64,000 bases of DNA, from the NCBI RefSeq assembly GCF_000718165.1, contig NZ_JOEY01000001.1:186001-250000 (forward strand), read 5' to 3'. The stretch's first letter is position 1. Every line of letters starts with the position of its first letter. The notes beneath the pieces were generated by a model. It saw only the letters and a list, made by a program, of their open reading frames with translations, made no database searches and was not told the DNA's origin. Below are positions 37,624 through 49,223 of the stretch, piece by piece. The translations under genes were made by a program, and so were the position numbers. The stretch comes from Streptomyces fulvoviolaceus. Lineage in GTDB: Bacteria; Actinomycetota; Actinomycetes; Streptomycetales; Streptomycetaceae.

Positions 37624-38997
37624 ATGTCCGGGACCGACACGGCGGATCCCACGACCCACGAGGAACACGGCGACCTGCGGCGCAGCCTCGGCTTCAAGGA
37701 CCTCGTCGTCTACGGCCTGCTGTTCATCGCACCCATGGCCCCCGTCGGCGTCTACGGCACGCTGGACGCCAAGTCCCACGGAGCGGTCGCGCTCGTCTAT
37801 GTCGTCGCCACCGTCGCGATGGCGTTCACCGCATTCAGTTACGCGCAGATGGTGCGGGTGGTCCCCCAGGCGGGGTCGGTGTTCGCCTACGCGCGCGTGG
37901 CGCTCGGCAGGGAGGCCGGGTTCATCGCGGGCTGGATGGCGATGCTGGACTACCTGCTCATCCCCGCGGTCGCGTACCTGTTCTCCGGGATCGCGATGAA
38001 CGCGCTCGTCCCCGAGGTCTCGCGCTGGGTGTGGACGGCGCTGGCGGTGGTCGTGACGACGTTGCTGAACCTGTGGGGCGTACGGGCGGCGGCCCGCGTG
38101 GGCTTCCTGGTGCTGGCGCTGGAGATCGTGGTGCTGCTGGTGTTCGTGGTCGCGGCGATCGTGGTCCTCACACGGGACGGGGCGGAGCGCGGCTGGCTGT
38201 CGCCCCTGTCCGGTGACGGCACGCAGGGCGCCTTCGCGCTGTCGGCGGTCATGGGCGCGGTGTCGATCGCCGTCCTGTCCTACCTCGGCTTCGACGCGAT
38301 CGCCTCCTTCGCCGAGGAGGTCACCGGCGGCTCGGAGAAGGTCGCGCGCGCGGTGCTGTTCTGTCTGGCGCTGGCGGGTGTGCTGTTCGTGGCGCAGACC
38401 TACCTGGTGGCGCTGCTGGAGCCGACGACCTCGGCGGAGTTCGCCGCCGACCCCGGCAAGCAGGGCTCCGCCTTCTACGACGCCGTCGACGTGTCGGTGG
38501 GGACGTGGCTGCACGACCTGGTGGCCGCCAGCAAGGCGATCGGCGCGGCGTTCGCGGCGCTGGCCGGACAGGCGGCGGCGGGGCGGCTGCTCTTCGCGAT
38601 GGGCCGCGACCGCCGCCTCCCCCGGGTCCTGTCGAAGACGGACTCCGGGGTGCCGCGGGTGGCGCTGCTGGTCGCGGCCGTCATCACGCTGGTGGCGGCG
38701 GTGTGGGCGGCCCGCCGGGACGATGGCATGGACCACCTGGTCTCCGTGGTCGACATCGGCGCCCTGACCGCCTTCACGCTGCTGCACGCGAGCGTGGTCG
38801 GCTGGTTCGCGGTACGGCGGCGGGGCGGGCCGGTGATCTGGTGGCGGCATGTGCTGGTGCCGGTGGTCGGGGCGGTCATCACCGTCGCCGTGATCGTGGA
38901 GGCGTCGGGGGCGGCGCAGGTGGTGGGGGCGGTGTGGTTCGTGGTCGGGGTGCTGGTGTTGGTGGGGCAGCGGGGGCGGGCGGAGGCTGCTCGGTAG
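37624..38997 (+). CDS. APC family amino acid permease
   Basis: A 457-residue membrane transporter with about 12 helices. The N-terminal APC signature reads LVVYGLLFIAPMAPVGVYG; the central region has LSYLGFDAIASFAEEV, and AAAGRLLFAMGRDRRLPRVL is the conserved APC cytoplasmic loop. Substrate is not predictable. GGAGG is placed for ATG 37624 rather than the adjacent ATG 37621. It is divergent from ispH. Confidence 0.9.
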   Translation: MSGTDTADPTTHEEHGDLRRSLGFKDLVVYGLLFIAPMAPVGVYGTLDAKSHGAVALVYVVATVAMAFTAFSYAQMVRVVPQAGSVFAYARVALGREAGFIAGWMAMLDYLLIPAVAYLFSGIAMNALVPEVSRWVWTALAVVVTTLLNLWGVRAAARVGFLVLALEIVVLLVFVVAAIVVLTRDGAERGWLSPLSGDGTQGAFALSAVMGAVSIAVLSYLGFDAIASFAEEVTGGSEKVARAVLFCLALAGVLFVAQTYLVALLEPTTSAEFAADPGKQGSAFYDAVDVSVGTWLHDLVAASKAIGAAFAALAGQAAAGRLLFAMGRDRRLPRVLSKTDSGVPRVALLVAAVITLVAAVWAARRDDGMDHLVSVVDIGALTAFTLLHASVVGWFAVRRRGGPVIWWRHVLVPVVGAVITVAVIVEASGAAQVVGAVWFVVGVLVLVGQRGRAEAAR

Positions 38998-39061
38998 CCG
39001 TCGGCGCCGGTGAGTCGTCACGCTGGGCGGCGTTGTCGTACGCGGCCGTTACCCTCGCGGC

Positions 39062-40270
39062 ATGGCTGTGAACTCGTCCCCCGAAACCCCCATCCCCGTC
39101 GGTGAGGTGTCGCGGCTCATCGGCGGCTGGATCGACCGCCTCGGCGCCGTCTGGGTCGAGGGCCAGATCACCCAGCTCTCCCGCCGCCCCGGCGCCGGCG
39201 TCGTGTTCCTCACGCTGCGCGACCCGTCGTACGACATCTCCGTGAGCGTCACCTGCTACCGCCAGGTGTTCGACGCGGTCGCGGACGTCGTGACCGAGGG
39301 CGCCCGGGTCGTCGTGCTGGCGAAGCCCGAGTGGTACGCCCCGCGCGGGCAACTCTCCCTGCGCGCCACGGAGATAAAGCCGGTCGGGGTCGGCGAGCTC
39401 CTCGCCCGCCTGGAACAGCTGAAGAAGTCCCTCGCCGCCGAGGGCCTGTTCGCGCCGGAGCGGAAGAAGCCGCTGCCCTTCCTGCCCCAGCTCATCGGTC
39501 TCGTCTGCGGTCGCGCCTCCGCCGCCGAGCGGGACGTCCTCGAGAACGCCCGCCACCGCTGGCCCGCCGTCCGCTTCGAGGTGCGCAACGTCCCCGTGCA
39601 GGGCGTGCACGCGGTGCCGCAGGTGGTCCAGGCGGTCAAGGAGCTCGACGCGCTGGACGACGTGGACGTGATCATCGTGGCGCGCGGGGGCGGCAGCGTG
39701 GAGGACCTCCTCCCGTTCTCCGACGAGCAGTTGGTGCGGGCGGTCGCGTCCTGCCGTACGCCCGTCGTGTCCGCCATCGGTCACGAGCCCGACACCCCGC
39801 TCCTCGACTACGTCGCCGACCTGCGCGCCTCCACCCCGACCGACGCCGCGAAGAAGGTCGTACCGGACGTCGGCGAGGAGTACGAACGCGTACGGCAGCT
39901 GCGCGACCGCGCGCGGCGCGCCGTGCGGGGGTTCGTCGAGCGGGAGGAGCGGGGGCTCGCCCACGCGCTCGCCCGGCCGTCGATAGAGGATCCGCACCGG
40001 ATGATCGACGAGCGGTCCGATCATGTCGCGTCCCTGGTCGACCGCTCACGGCGCACCCTCGGCCACCTCCTCGACCGCGCCGACTCCGAGCTGACGCACA
40101 CCCACGCGCGCGTGGTGGCCCTCTCCCCCGCCGCGACCCTGAAGCGCGGGTACGCCGTGCTGCAGAAGGCCGACGGCCACGTGGTCCGCGACCCGGCCGA
40201 GGTGACGGCGGACGAGGCGCTGCGGGCGCGGGTCGCCGAGGGTGAGTTCTCCGTACGAGTCGATACATAG
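39062..40270 (+). CDS. xseA: Exodeoxyribonuclease VII large subunit
   Basis: A 402-residue protein. N-terminal OB-fold ([20 protein letters not shown]), then the catalytic domain with [20 protein letters not shown] and [20 protein letters not shown] followed by TPTDAA, which are XseA hallmarks. With XseB it degrades single-stranded DNA to oligonucleotides. A TACCCT element 7-12 bases before the ATG and no Shine-Dalgarno suggest a leaderless start. xseB follows after 9 bases. Confidence 0.95.
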   Translation: MAVNSSPETPIPVGEVSRLIGGWIDRLGAVWVEGQITQLSRRPGAGVVFLTLRDPSYDISVSVTCYRQVFDAVADVVTEGARVVVLAKPEWYAPRGQLSLRATEIKPVGVGELLARLEQLKKSLAAEGLFAPERKKPLPFLPQLIGLVCGRASAAERDVLENARHRWPAVRFEVRNVPVQGVHAVPQVVQAVKELDALDDVDVIIVARGGGSVEDLLPFSDEQLVRAVASCRTPVVSAIGHEPDTPLLDYVADLRASTPTDAAKKVVPDVGEEYERVRQLRDRARRAVRGFVEREERGLAHALARPSIEDPHRMIDERSDHVASLVDRSRRTLGHLLDRADSELTHTHARVVALSPAATLKRGYAVLQKADGHVVRDPAEVTADEALRARVAEGEFSVRVDT

Positions 40271-40279
40271 GGTGGGCGC

Positions 40280-40519
40280 ATGACCAGCAAGGTGGATGAG
40301 GCGCTCGGGTACGAGCAGGCGCGGGACGAGCTGATCGAGGTCGTACGGCGGCTGGAGGCGGGCGGTACGACGCTGGAGGAGTCCCTCGCCCTCTGGGAGC
40401 GGGGCGAGGAGCTGGCGAAGGTGTGCCGGCGCTGGCTGGACGGGGCGCGGGCGCGGCTGGACGCGGCGCTGGCGGAGGAGGAGCAGGGGTCGGAGGGGGC
40501 CTCCGAAGACGCCGAGTAG
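40280..40519 (+). CDS. xseB: Exodeoxyribonuclease VII small subunit
   Basis: A 79-residue helical protein with the family pattern [19 protein letters not shown] and [20 protein letters not shown]. Several copies coat the XseA rod. AGGGTGG precedes the ATG. A strong hairpin terminator follows the stop by 8 bases. Confidence 0.95.
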   Translation: MTSKVDEALGYEQARDELIEVVRRLEAGGTTLEESLALWERGEELAKVCRRWLDGARARLDAALAEEEQGSEGASEDAE

Positions 40520-40526
40520 AGCCGGT

Positions 40527-40563
40527 GCGGGGTGTGAAGCGGATCACCGTACCCCGCTTTTTG
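40527..40563 (+). terminator. Terminator of xseAB
   Basis: GCGGGGT at 40527-40533 pairs with ACCCCGC at 40551-40557, followed by a T run beginning at 40558. It lies just after xseB. Confidence 0.75.
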
Positions 40564-40592
40564 TTGAAGGTTGAACTTCACTCGCGTACCGT
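40564..40592 (+). promoter_or_regulatory. Promoter with embedded dyad upstream of the nitroreductase gene
   Basis: TTGAAG at 40564-40569, exactly 17 bases, then TACCGT at 40587-40592 fits a HrdB-like promoter. TGAAG (40565-40569) and CTTCA (40576-40580) form an inverted repeat with 6-base spacing over the -35, a good site for a repressor. Confidence 0.5.
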
Positions 40593-40655
40593 CGAGGACG
40601 TCAACCGGTCCCCGGTCCGTTTCCGGGCCGACGCTCATCCCGAGAAGGTTCACGC

Positions 40656-41246
40656 ATGTCTCTCGCCCTTGACCCCGCCGCCCAGGACCTGCTGTTCCGC
40701 GAGGCCCGCACCGCGAACACCTTCACCGACGAGCCGGTGACCGACGAGCAGCTCCAGGCCATCTACGACCTGGTCAAGTACGGCCCCACCGCCTTCAACC
40801 AGAGCCCGCTGCGCGTCACGCTGGTCCGCTCCGCCGAGGCCCGTGAGCGCCTGGTCAAGCACATGGCCGAGGGCAACCAGCCGAAGACCGCCACCGCCCC
40901 GCTGGTCGCGATCCTCTCCGCGGACAACGAGTTCCACGAGGAGCTGCCCCAGCTCTTCCCGCACTTCCCGCAGGCCAAGGACGTCTTCTTCGCGGAGCGC
41001 CCGGCCCGTGAGGGTGCCGCCGCGCTGAACGCCTCCCTGCAGGCCGCGTACTTCATCATCGGCGTCCGCGCCGCCGGTCTGGCCGCCGGCCCGATGACCG
41101 GCCTGGACTTCGCGGGCGTCCAGAAGGAGTTCCTGGACGACGACCACACCCCGCTGATGGTCGTCAACATCGGCAAGCCGGGCGACGACGCCTGGTTCCC
41201 GCGCTCCCCGCGCCTGGCGTACGACGAGGTCGTCACCACCGTCTGA
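40656..41246 (+). CDS. RutE/HadB-like nitroreductase family protein
   Basis: A 196-residue flavoprotein: REARTANTFTDEPVTDEQLQ near the N-terminus, YGPTAFNQSPLRVTLVRS for FMN and substrate contacts, and AAYFIIGVRAAGLAAGPMTG. The pattern matches the malonic semialdehyde reductase RutE branch of nitroreductases. The full pyrimidine-degradation Rut operon is not next to it, so the in vivo substrate may differ. GAGAAGG precedes the ATG; a promoter is visible at 40564. Confidence 0.9.
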   Translation: MSLALDPAAQDLLFREARTANTFTDEPVTDEQLQAIYDLVKYGPTAFNQSPLRVTLVRSAEARERLVKHMAEGNQPKTATAPLVAILSADNEFHEELPQLFPHFPQAKDVFFAERPAREGAAALNASLQAAYFIIGVRAAGLAAGPMTGLDFAGVQKEFLDDDHTPLMVVNIGKPGDDAWFPRSPRLAYDEVVTTV

Positions 41247-41271
41247 TCCACCGTGTGAGATGCGTGACATG

Positions 41272-41312
41272 ACGAGAGGCCCCCGGCTGCCTGGCAGCCG
41301 GGGGCCTCTCGT
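41272..41312. terminator. Perfect bidirectional terminator hairpin
   Basis: Twenty-base perfect arms starting ACGAGAGGC at 41272 and ending GCCTCTCGT at 41312 around a single T. It lies between convergent genes ending at 41246 and 41328. Confidence 0.85.
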
Positions 41313-41327
41313 GGTTCATGGGGGTGC

Positions 41328-41849
41328 TCAGGTCGTCTTCAGCGCCTTCGCCATCTCCGTCAGCTGCGCGAACGAGCCCGTGCCCGCCACCACGGTGGTC
41401 GCCCCGTCCCCCTCGTGCACGAGGGCGTCGTAGCGGCCGCCGCTGTACCGCGTCCAGGTGCGGCCCGCGATCTCCTCGGTCTTCTTCGTCGCCTCGGCGC
41501 CCTGGCTGGCCTCGTCGATGAACGTCGACGCCTTCTGAGTCGACTGCTCGATCTGGACGTACTCACCACCGGGGGCGTGGAAGCCCAGATGCCAGGCATC
41601 GAACGCGTCGCCCTGGAAGCGGACGGAGGTCGCCTTCCAGTCGGCCGTCAGGCCCTCGGGCGCGGCCACCGGGTAGGACGCCGCGCGGCGCGCCGTGAGC
41701 AGCTCGACGCGGTAGTCGACCTTCTTGACCTCCGGGGCGGAGTCGTCGTGCGGGATGAACACGTAGATGACCGCCGCCGCGATACCGATCAGGCCCAGGG
41801 AGAGAATCATGTCCCGGACCGTCTTCTGCTTGCCGTTCGAACCTGCCAC
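41328..41849 (-). CDS. DUF4245 membrane-anchored protein
   Basis: A 173-residue protein. One N-terminal helix ([19 protein letters not shown]) anchors an external domain: [76 protein letters not shown]. This matches DUF4245, widespread in actinobacteria; role unknown. The GTG start and glpX are divergent, with about 126 bases between. Confidence 0.85.
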   Translation of the reverse strand: MAGSNGKQKTVRDMILSLGLIGIAAAVIYVFIPHDDSAPEVKKVDYRVELLTARRAASYPVAAPEGLTADWKATSVRFQGDAFDAWHLGFHAPGGEYVQIEQSTQKASTFIDEASQGAEATKKTEEIAGRTWTRYSGGRYDALVHEGDGATTVVAGTGSFAQLTEMAKALKTT

Positions 41850-41975
41850 GTCCCTATCGTCGCAGGTGCCCTGGTCCGCTCATCCGTGGGGCCCCCTGCT
41901 CATTTTGTCTGCCCGGGGATAGAGTCGGGCCCATACCCTCATCCGGCCGTCGTCGTATCAGAAAGGTGCGCTCCG

Positions 41976-43007
41976 ATGACCGAGCATCATCTGCCGTCCG
42001 AACTCGAAGTCCCCTCCGAAGCCCCCGACCGCAACCTCGCCCTGGAGCTCGTCCGGGTGACCGAAGCCGCCGCGATGGCCGCGGGCCGCTGGGTCGGGCG
42101 CGGCGAGAAGAACGGCGCCGACGGTGCCGCGGTGCGCGCCATGCGGACCCTCGTCTCCACCGTCTCGATGAACGGCGTCGTCGTCATCGGTGAGGGCGAG
42201 AAGGACGAGGCCCCGATGCTCTTCAACGGGGAGCGCGTGGGCGACGGGACCGGGCCCGAGTGCGACATCGCCGTCGATCCGATCGACGGGACCACTCTGA
42301 CCGCCAAGGGCATGCCGAACGCGATCGCCGTGCTGGCCGCCGCGGACCGGGGTTCCATGTTCGACCCGTCCGCCGTGTTCTACATGGACAAGCTGGTCAC
42401 CGGGCCCGAGGCCGCCGACTTCGTCGACATCAACGCGCCCGTGTCCGTCAACATCCGCCGGGTCGCCAAGGCCAAGCGGTCCTCCCCCGAGGACGTCACC
42501 GTCGTCATCCTCGACCGGCCGCGGCACGAGGGGATCATCAAGGAGATCCGGGAGGCCGGTGCGCGCATCAAGCTGATCTCCGACGGCGATGTCGCCGGCT
42601 CGATCTACGCGCTCCGCGAGGGCACCGGCGTCGACCTGCTGCTCGGCATCGGCGGCACCCCCGAGGGCATCATCTCGGCCTGTGCCGTGAAGTGCCTGGG
42701 CGGCACGATCCAGGGCAAGCTGTGGCCGAAGGACGCGGAGGAGCGGGCGCGGGCGATCGATGCCGGGCACGATCTGGACCGGGTGCTGACCACCGACGAC
42801 CTGGTGTCGGGGGACAACGTGTTCTTCGTGGCCACGGGGATCACCGACGGTGAGTTGCTGAAGGGTGTCCGGTACCGGTCGGAGGTCGCGACCACCGACT
42901 CGATCGTCATGCGGTCGAAGTCCGGGACGGTGCGGAGGATTGAATCCGAGCATCGGCTCAGCAAGCTGCGGGCGTACAGCGCGATTGACTTCGACCGCGC
43001 GAAGTAA
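41976..43007 (+). CDS. glpX: Class II fructose-1,6-bisphosphatase
   Basis: A 343-residue gluconeogenic enzyme. Metal and substrate motifs: [18 protein letters not shown] and [17 protein letters not shown]; also [18 protein letters not shown] and [20 protein letters not shown]. It removes the 1-phosphate of fructose 1,6-bisphosphate. ATG 41976 follows GAAAGG. A TAGAGT -10-like element lies at 41920-41925. Confidence 0.96.
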   Translation: MTEHHLPSELEVPSEAPDRNLALELVRVTEAAAMAAGRWVGRGEKNGADGAAVRAMRTLVSTVSMNGVVVIGEGEKDEAPMLFNGERVGDGTGPECDIAVDPIDGTTLTAKGMPNAIAVLAAADRGSMFDPSAVFYMDKLVTGPEAADFVDINAPVSVNIRRVAKAKRSSPEDVTVVILDRPRHEGIIKEIREAGARIKLISDGDVAGSIYALREGTGVDLLLGIGGTPEGIISACAVKCLGGTIQGKLWPKDAEERARAIDAGHDLDRVLTTDDLVSGDNVFFVATGITDGELLKGVRYRSEVATTDSIVMRSKSGTVRRIESEHRLSKLRAYSAIDFDRAK

Positions 43008-43035
43008 CGCCGTTGGGGTGCGGATGCGTTGTCGG

Positions 43036-43079
43036 CTGCGGGTTCATCGTGGCTGGTCGCGCAGTTCCCAGCGCCCCTA
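43036..43079. repeat. Dispersed intergenic repeat, family A, copy 2
   Basis: CTGCGGGTTCATCGTGGCTG followed by GTCGCGCAGTTCCCAGCGCC; near match to the copy at 1789-1830. It lies after the glpX stop. Confidence 0.55.
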
Positions 43080-43130
43080 GGTGAGTTACCGAGCCCTGCG
43101 TTTGAATGTGAGCCCTGCGCTCCAAAGTGA

Positions 43131-43160
43131 AGGGCGCCCCCGGTGCGGTGGGGGCGCCCT
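43131..43160. terminator. Bidirectional terminator between glpX and the WhiB-like gene
   Basis: AGGGCGCCCCC at 43131-43141 pairs with GGGGGCGCCCT at 43150-43160 around an 8-base loop, followed by TT. It separates convergent genes. Confidence 0.8.
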
Positions 43161-43181
43161 TTCACGTGCCGGAGTTGGCGG

Positions 43182-43559
43182 CTAGCCCGCCGCCGCTATC
43201 TGGCCCGTCGACCTCGCCGCCTTCTTCAGTTCCATGTCGCGGCGGCGGCGCCTTGCCAGGACCACGCGGCGTTCGGCGGCGGTGAGGCCGCCCCAGACGC
43301 CGTAGGGCTCCGGTTGCAGCAGCGCGTGCTCGCGGCACTCGACCATGACCGGGCAGCCCGCACAGACGCGCTTCGCGGCCTGCTCGCGGGAGAGCCGGGC
43401 GGCGGTGGGTTCTTTGGAGGGTGCGAAGAACAGGCCGGCCTCGTCCCGCCGGCACACCGCCTCGGTGTGCCAGGGGGCGTCTTGGTCCCTGTCCCGCACT
43501 GGCACCCGCTGGGCCGGAACGGCAGCGACCTGCAGGGACGAATGCGGCGGTTGCAGCAC
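43182..43559 (-). CDS. wblI: WhiB-like iron-sulfur transcription factor
   Basis: A 125-residue Wbl protein. Four cysteines at about 36, 66, 69 and 75 (C-X29-C-X2-C-X5-C) bind a redox- or NO-sensitive [4Fe-4S] cluster. GVWGG lies near 87-91, and a basic C-terminus (LARRRRRDMELKKAAR) contacts DNA. Wbl proteins act with the principal sigma factor. GTG 43559 follows AGGAG. The symbol rests on its place next to glpX, which I recall as the wblI position in S. coelicolor; the family call is firmer than the letter. Confidence 0.88.
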   Translation of the reverse strand: MLQPPHSSLQVAAVPAQRVPVRDRDQDAPWHTEAVCRRDEAGLFFAPSKEPTAARLSREQAAKRVCAGCPVMVECREHALLQPEPYGVWGGLTAAERRVVLARRRRRDMELKKAARSTGQIAAAG

Positions 43560-43664
43560 GGTCTACTCCTGACGACGGCTTCGCGAGTGAGCGACGATGC
43601 GACAAGGCCTACCCGCTGTGCGCGCGCCTATGCACTCAGTTCCGAACCGCCGGATTCCCGACCG

Positions 43665-44345
43665 TCAACGATCCAGGTGTTTGCGCAAACCCTTGTCGAC
43701 CTTGCGCTGAACGCGATCGAGGATGTCCGCAACGACCTTGCCCCGCTTGGGCCTTCCCTCGATGTTGCCCAGCACGGCCCACCCGTCGACGTACACGACG
43801 GGCGCGTCGGGCTCGTCCGAATCGAGCGTGTCCACCTCGAAGTTGCCGAGGACACCGCCGCCGGTGCCGCGCAGCGAGACGTTCTCCGGGACGCGGACCT
43901 CGACGTTGCCGAAGACCGAGATCGCCTTGATCACGACCTGCCGGTACTCGAAGATCGCCTCGCTGAGGTCGATCTCGACGCTGCCGAAGACGGCGTACGC
44001 GTGGATACGGCGGCCGGCGCGCCAGCGGCCCTTGCGGACGGCGGCGCTGAAGACCGCCACCACGGTGTCGTCCGGGTCGGCGGGGAGCGCGTCGGTGGGG
44101 CGGTTCGCGGCCGGGGTGTAGGCGGGGGCCGCGCGACGCTCGTGGGCCGCGGGCAGGTCCCGTATGAAGACCTCCAGCTCGCCGACCGTCTTGGCGGCCA
44201 GCACCCCCTCCACGCGCTCGGAATGCTCGTCCGCGGTGAGGCGGCCCTCGGCCAGGGCCTCGCGCAGGATGTCGGCGATGCGGTCGCGGTCGGCGTCCGA
44301 AGCGCGCAGTTCGGACACCTGTGGTGTGCTCTTCTGAAGGTCCAC
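43665..44345 (-). CDS. DUF1707 protein with LiaF-like C-terminal domain
   Basis: A 226-residue protein. The N-terminal DUF1707 motif is LRASDADRDRIADILREALA, then GRLTADEHSERVEGVLAAKT. The C-terminal part, with repeated GSVEIDLSEAIF, GNVEVRVPENVSL, GNFEVDTLDSD and GNIEGRP units, forms a beta-helix-like cell-wall-stress domain. No membrane helix is obvious. Membership in a surface-stress pathway is inferred. GTG start; divergent from the class I fumarase. Confidence 0.85.
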   Translation of the reverse strand: MDLQKSTPQVSELRASDADRDRIADILREALAEGRLTADEHSERVEGVLAAKTVGELEVFIRDLPAAHERRAAPAYTPAANRPTDALPADPDDTVVAVFSAAVRKGRWRAGRRIHAYAVFGSVEIDLSEAIFEYRQVVIKAISVFGNVEVRVPENVSLRGTGGGVLGNFEVDTLDSDEPDAPVVYVDGWAVLGNIEGRPKRGKVVADILDRVQRKVDKGLRKHLDR

Positions 44346-44500
44346 GACAGCAGCGTACCGAAACGCGATAGATCGCGACTAGGCCTGTGGACAACCAACT
44401 GAGCCTTACCTCACAAGCTTCCGGCCTTGGACAGGTTCTAGGCTGGTGAGGCCTGCCAACGGAGGCCGGCCGTCGTCTGTCGAGTGAGGAATGGGCTGAG

Positions 44501-46168
44501 ATGCCTGAGTTCGCGTACACCGATCTGCTCCCCATGGGAGAGGACACCACCCCGTACCGGCTGGTGACCTCCGAGGGTGTCTCCACTTTCGAGGCCGACG
44601 GGCGGACGTTCCTCAAGGTCGAGCCGGAGGCGCTGCGCAAGCTCGCCGAAGAGGCCATCCACGACATCCAGCACTACCTGCGCCCGGCCCACCTCGCGCA
44701 GCTGCGCCGCATCATCGACGACCCCGAGGCGTCGAACAACGACAAGTTCGTCGCCCTCGACCTGCTGAAGAACGCGAACATCGCGGCGGCGGGCGTGCTC
44801 CCGATGTGCCAGGACACCGGCACGGCGATCGTCATGGGCAAGCGCGGCCAGAACGTGCTGACGTCCGGCGGCGACGAGGCGGCCCTCTCCCGCGGCATCT
44901 ACGACGCGTACCTGAACCTGAACCTGCGCTACTCGCAGATGGCCCCGCTGACGATGTGGGACGAGAAGAACACCGGCTCCAACCTCCCGGCCCAGATCGA
45001 GCTGTACGCCACCGACGGCGGCGCCTACAAGTTCCTGTTCATGGCCAAGGGCGGCGGCTCCGCCAACAAGTCGTTCCTCTACCAGGAGACGAAGGCCGTC
45101 CTGAACGAGGCCTCCATGATGAAGTTCCTGGAGGAGAAGATCCGTTCGCTGGGCACGGCCGCGTGCCCGCCGTACCACCTGGCGATCGTGGTGGGCGGCA
45201 CCAGCGCCGAGTACGCGCTGAAGACCGCCAAGTACGCCTCCGCGCACTACCTGGACGAGGTCCCGTCCGAGGGCTCGGAGCTGGGCCACGGCTTCCGTGA
45301 CAAGGACCTTGAGCAGAAGGTCTTCGAGCTGACGCAGAAGATCGGCATCGGGGCGCAGTTCGGCGGCAAGTACTTCTGCCACGACGTGCGGGTGGTGCGG
45401 TTGCCGCGGCACGGGGCGTCCTGCCCGGTCGCGATCGCGGTCTCCTGCTCGGCCGACCGCCAGGCCGTCGCGAAGATCACCGCCGAGGGTGTCTTCCTGG
45501 AGCAGCTGGAGACGGACCCGGCGCGGTTCCTGCCGGAGACGACGGACGAGCACCTCGAGTCCGACGGCGACGTCGTGAAGATCGACCTGAACCAGCCGAT
45601 GGACGACATCCTCGCCGAGCTGACCAAGTACCCGGTGAAGACCCGCCTTTCGCTCACCGGTCCGCTGGTCGTGGCCCGCGACATCGCGCACGCCAAGATC
45701 AAGGAGCGTCTTGACGCGGGCGAGGAGATGCCGCAGTACCTCAAGGACCACCCGGTGTACTACGCCGGCCCGGCCAAGACCCCCGAGGGGTACGCGTCCG
45801 GTTCCTTCGGCCCGACCACGGCCGGCCGCATGGACTCCTACGTCGAGCAGTTCCAGGCGGCGGGCGGCTCCAAGGTGATGCTCGCCAAGGGCAACCGCTC
45901 CACCCAGGTCACCAACGCGTGCGACACCCACGGCGGCTTCTACCTCGGCTCCATCGGCGGCCCGGCCGCCCGGCTCGCCCAGGACTGCATCAAGAAGGTC
46001 GAGGTCGTCGAGTACGAGGAGCTCGGCATGGAGGCCGTCTGGAAGATCGAGGTCGAGGACTTCCCGGCGTTCATCGTCGTGGACGACAAGGGCAACGACT
46101 TCTTCCAGGACCCGGCGCCGGCGCCGACGTTCACGTCGATTCCGGTGCGGGGGCCTGGGCTGGCGTAA
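44501..46168 (+). CDS. Class I fumarate hydratase (iron-sulfur)
   Basis: A 555-residue enzyme of the FumA/FumB type, interconverting fumarate and malate with a [4Fe-4S] cluster. Cluster cysteines are probably in [24 protein letters not shown] and [13 protein letters not shown] segments; [14 protein letters not shown] and [16 protein letters not shown] are conserved family regions. GTGAGGAATGG precedes ATG 44501. A class II fumarase gene lies 0.8 kb downstream on the same strand, giving oxygen-sensitive and oxygen-stable versions of one TCA step. Confidence 0.95.
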   Translation: MPEFAYTDLLPMGEDTTPYRLVTSEGVSTFEADGRTFLKVEPEALRKLAEEAIHDIQHYLRPAHLAQLRRIIDDPEASNNDKFVALDLLKNANIAAAGVLPMCQDTGTAIVMGKRGQNVLTSGGDEAALSRGIYDAYLNLNLRYSQMAPLTMWDEKNTGSNLPAQIELYATDGGAYKFLFMAKGGGSANKSFLYQETKAVLNEASMMKFLEEKIRSLGTAACPPYHLAIVVGGTSAEYALKTAKYASAHYLDEVPSEGSELGHGFRDKDLEQKVFELTQKIGIGAQFGGKYFCHDVRVVRLPRHGASCPVAIAVSCSADRQAVAKITAEGVFLEQLETDPARFLPETTDEHLESDGDVVKIDLNQPMDDILAELTKYPVKTRLSLTGPLVVARDIAHAKIKERLDAGEEMPQYLKDHPVYYAGPAKTPEGYASGSFGPTTAGRMDSYVEQFQAAGGSKVMLAKGNRSTQVTNACDTHGGFYLGSIGGPAARLAQDCIKKVEVVEYEELGMEAVWKIEVEDFPAFIVVDDKGNDFFQDPAPAPTFTSIPVRGPGLA

Positions 46169-46226
46169 GCGGCGTGGTGCGGTGGGAGCTGTCTCCCTCC
46201 CCCGCCGCCCCTACCCGTCCCATCTC

Positions 46227-46317
46227 CAGGGGCTCCGCCCCTTCGACCCCGCTGGGGCTCCGCCCCAGACCCCGATCGGCCTGAACGGCCTCGTCCTCAA
46301 ACGCCGGACGGGCTGAA
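46227..46317. repeat. Dispersed intergenic repeat, family B, copy 1
   Basis: A segment containing GGGGCTCCGCCCC twice, then CGGCCTGAACGGCCTCGTCC and AAACGCCGGACGGGCTGAAA. The second half recurs at 55384-55446. The GGGGC/GCCCC pairs can form hairpins and may also end the class I fumarase transcript. I recall it as a common Streptomyces intergenic element. Confidence 0.6.
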
Positions 46318-46333
46318 ATGCGCCGGCCTCGTC

Positions 46334-46819
46334 TCAATCGCCGAGGTCGAAGTCCAGCCGCTGGTAATCCCCGTCCTCCGTGAAGTGGATCTGCCCGCTC
46401 GCGCCGCGGTAGTCGTCGGTTCCGCCGGTGACGGACGCGTCGAACTCGGGCAGTTCCGCCGACTCTTCCAGCGGCACCGTCATGAGCACCTGGGCGGTGA
46501 TCTGGCCGCCGGACAGGACAAAGGTGCCGGCGCACTGGATGTCCATGGGGTTGCCTGCGCGGACGACCGTGCAGACGACGCCGTCCCGGCCGACCTTTTC
46601 GCCGCCCTTGTCGCGATAGAGGTCGTCGGCGAAGGAGAAGGCATCGCCGACAGCGGGGGCCTGCTGCTCGCCCTCGCCTTCCTCCTCACCGGGGACTTCC
46701 TTGGCGTAGAGAGTGAAATCGTCCTCGGCGGCCGACGCGGGAGCGGCAGTGGCGAGGGCGGCCGACGCGGCCATACCGGCGGCGGCGAGCGCGCCGAACG
46801 TTCTGATGCTGCGGAGCAT
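46334..46819 (-). CDS. Secreted allene oxide cyclase/dirigent-like beta-barrel protein
   Basis: A 161-residue protein. Signal peptide [20 protein letters not shown] ends near an ASA cleavage site. The mature domain has an acidic loop ([14 protein letters not shown]), then [36 protein letters not shown] and [15 protein letters not shown], close to the AOC/dirigent beta-barrel fold. Actinobacterial members have no established reaction. AGGAGG precedes the ATG. It is convergent with the class I fumarase and divergent from fumC. Confidence 0.78.
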   Translation of the reverse strand: MLRSIRTFGALAAAGMAASAALATAAPASAAEDDFTLYAKEVPGEEEGEGEQQAPAVGDAFSFADDLYRDKGGEKVGRDGVVCTVVRAGNPMDIQCAGTFVLSGGQITAQVLMTVPLEESAELPEFDASVTGGTDDYRGASGQIHFTEDGDYQRLDFDLGD

Positions 46820-46956
46820 GGCTTGCCTCCTGTGGGGTGACGAGCCCCCCTGCGCTCCTCCATTGTCCGGCGATCGTCCCCTGCCCGCCCGGTGAGCCGA
46901 GCCGCCGTTCGGCCCAGGCGCGGAACATCGTGGCGCCCCCGATCGCTATAGCCGGT

Positions 46957-48342
<1,386 letters not shown>

Positions 48343-48414
48343 CCAATCACGTCCCCGGCGTGAACCGTGACGCGCACCGCAGCGTCGTATGCCTATGGCA
48401 CCTAATATCTGTTC

Positions 48415-49107
48415 ATGGCAGACGGTGGAGCGGTGAGAGCGGTGGAAGCAGGTACGTCGACGGCCTTCTGGGCGCCCGGGGATCAGATCCTGTGGCGCTA
48501 CCGGGAGAACGCCGGCGCGCGCTTCCACATCGCGCGCCCGGTCACCGTCGTACGGGACGACGAGGACGTTCTCGCCGTGTGGCTGGCTCCGGGCACCGAG
48601 TGTGTGAAGCCCGTGCTCGCCGACGGCACGCCGGTGCACGTGGAGCCGCTGGAGTCCCGTTACACCAAGCCTCGGACCGTGCAGCTCGACCGCTGGTTCG
48701 GCACCGGTGTGCTGAAACTCGCCCGGCCGGGCGAGCCCTGGTCGGTGTGGCTGTTCTGGGAACCGGGCTGGCAGTTCAAGAACTGGTACGTGAACCTCGA
48801 GGAACCGCTGGTGCGTTGGGCCGGCGGGGTCGACTCCGAGGACCACTTCCTGGACATCTCCGTGCACCCGGACCGCAGTTGGCACTGGCGGGACGAGGAC
48901 GAGTTCGCGCAGGCCCAGCGGGACGGCCTGATGGCCGCCGGACCGGCCGAACAGGTGCAGGAGGCGGGCCGGTCGGCGGTGGAGGTGATCCGCGCCTGGG
49001 GGCCGCCGTTCTCGGACGGCTGGCAGCAATGGCGCCCGAATCCGTCCTGGGCGGTACCCTCCCTGCCGGAAGACTGGGACCGTACGCCCGCGCACATGTC
49101 CTCATGA
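48415..49107 (+). CDS. DUF402 domain protein
   Basis: A 230-residue protein with the DUF402 pattern: GDQILWRYRENAGARFHIAR, WSVWLFWEPGWQFKNWYVNL, VDSEDHFLDISVHPDRSWHW and KDEDEF-like acidic residues (DEDEFAQAQRDGLM). The acidic and Trp/Tyr-rich pocket is shared with FomD and SntA-type nucleotide phosphohydrolases; the role here is open. TAATAT at 48403-48408 ends six bases before the ATG and no Shine-Dalgarno is seen, so the message is likely leaderless. Confidence 0.82.
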   Translation: MADGGAVRAVEAGTSTAFWAPGDQILWRYRENAGARFHIARPVTVVRDDEDVLAVWLAPGTECVKPVLADGTPVHVEPLESRYTKPRTVQLDRWFGTGVLKLARPGEPWSVWLFWEPGWQFKNWYVNLEEPLVRWAGGVDSEDHFLDISVHPDRSWHWRDEDEFAQAQRDGLMAAGPAEQVQEAGRSAVEVIRAWGPPFSDGWQQWRPNPSWAVPSLPEDWDRTPAHMSS

Positions 49108-49223
49108 GACCCTTGATGCGCCCCCGGGCTACAAACGTAGGATCGTCCTCCGCAAGTGTGCGCAGCGACAACTACCGGAACGGGCGCTGGGCTTGACCGA
49201 TCGTCACCGAGGGGCGGCAGGAC

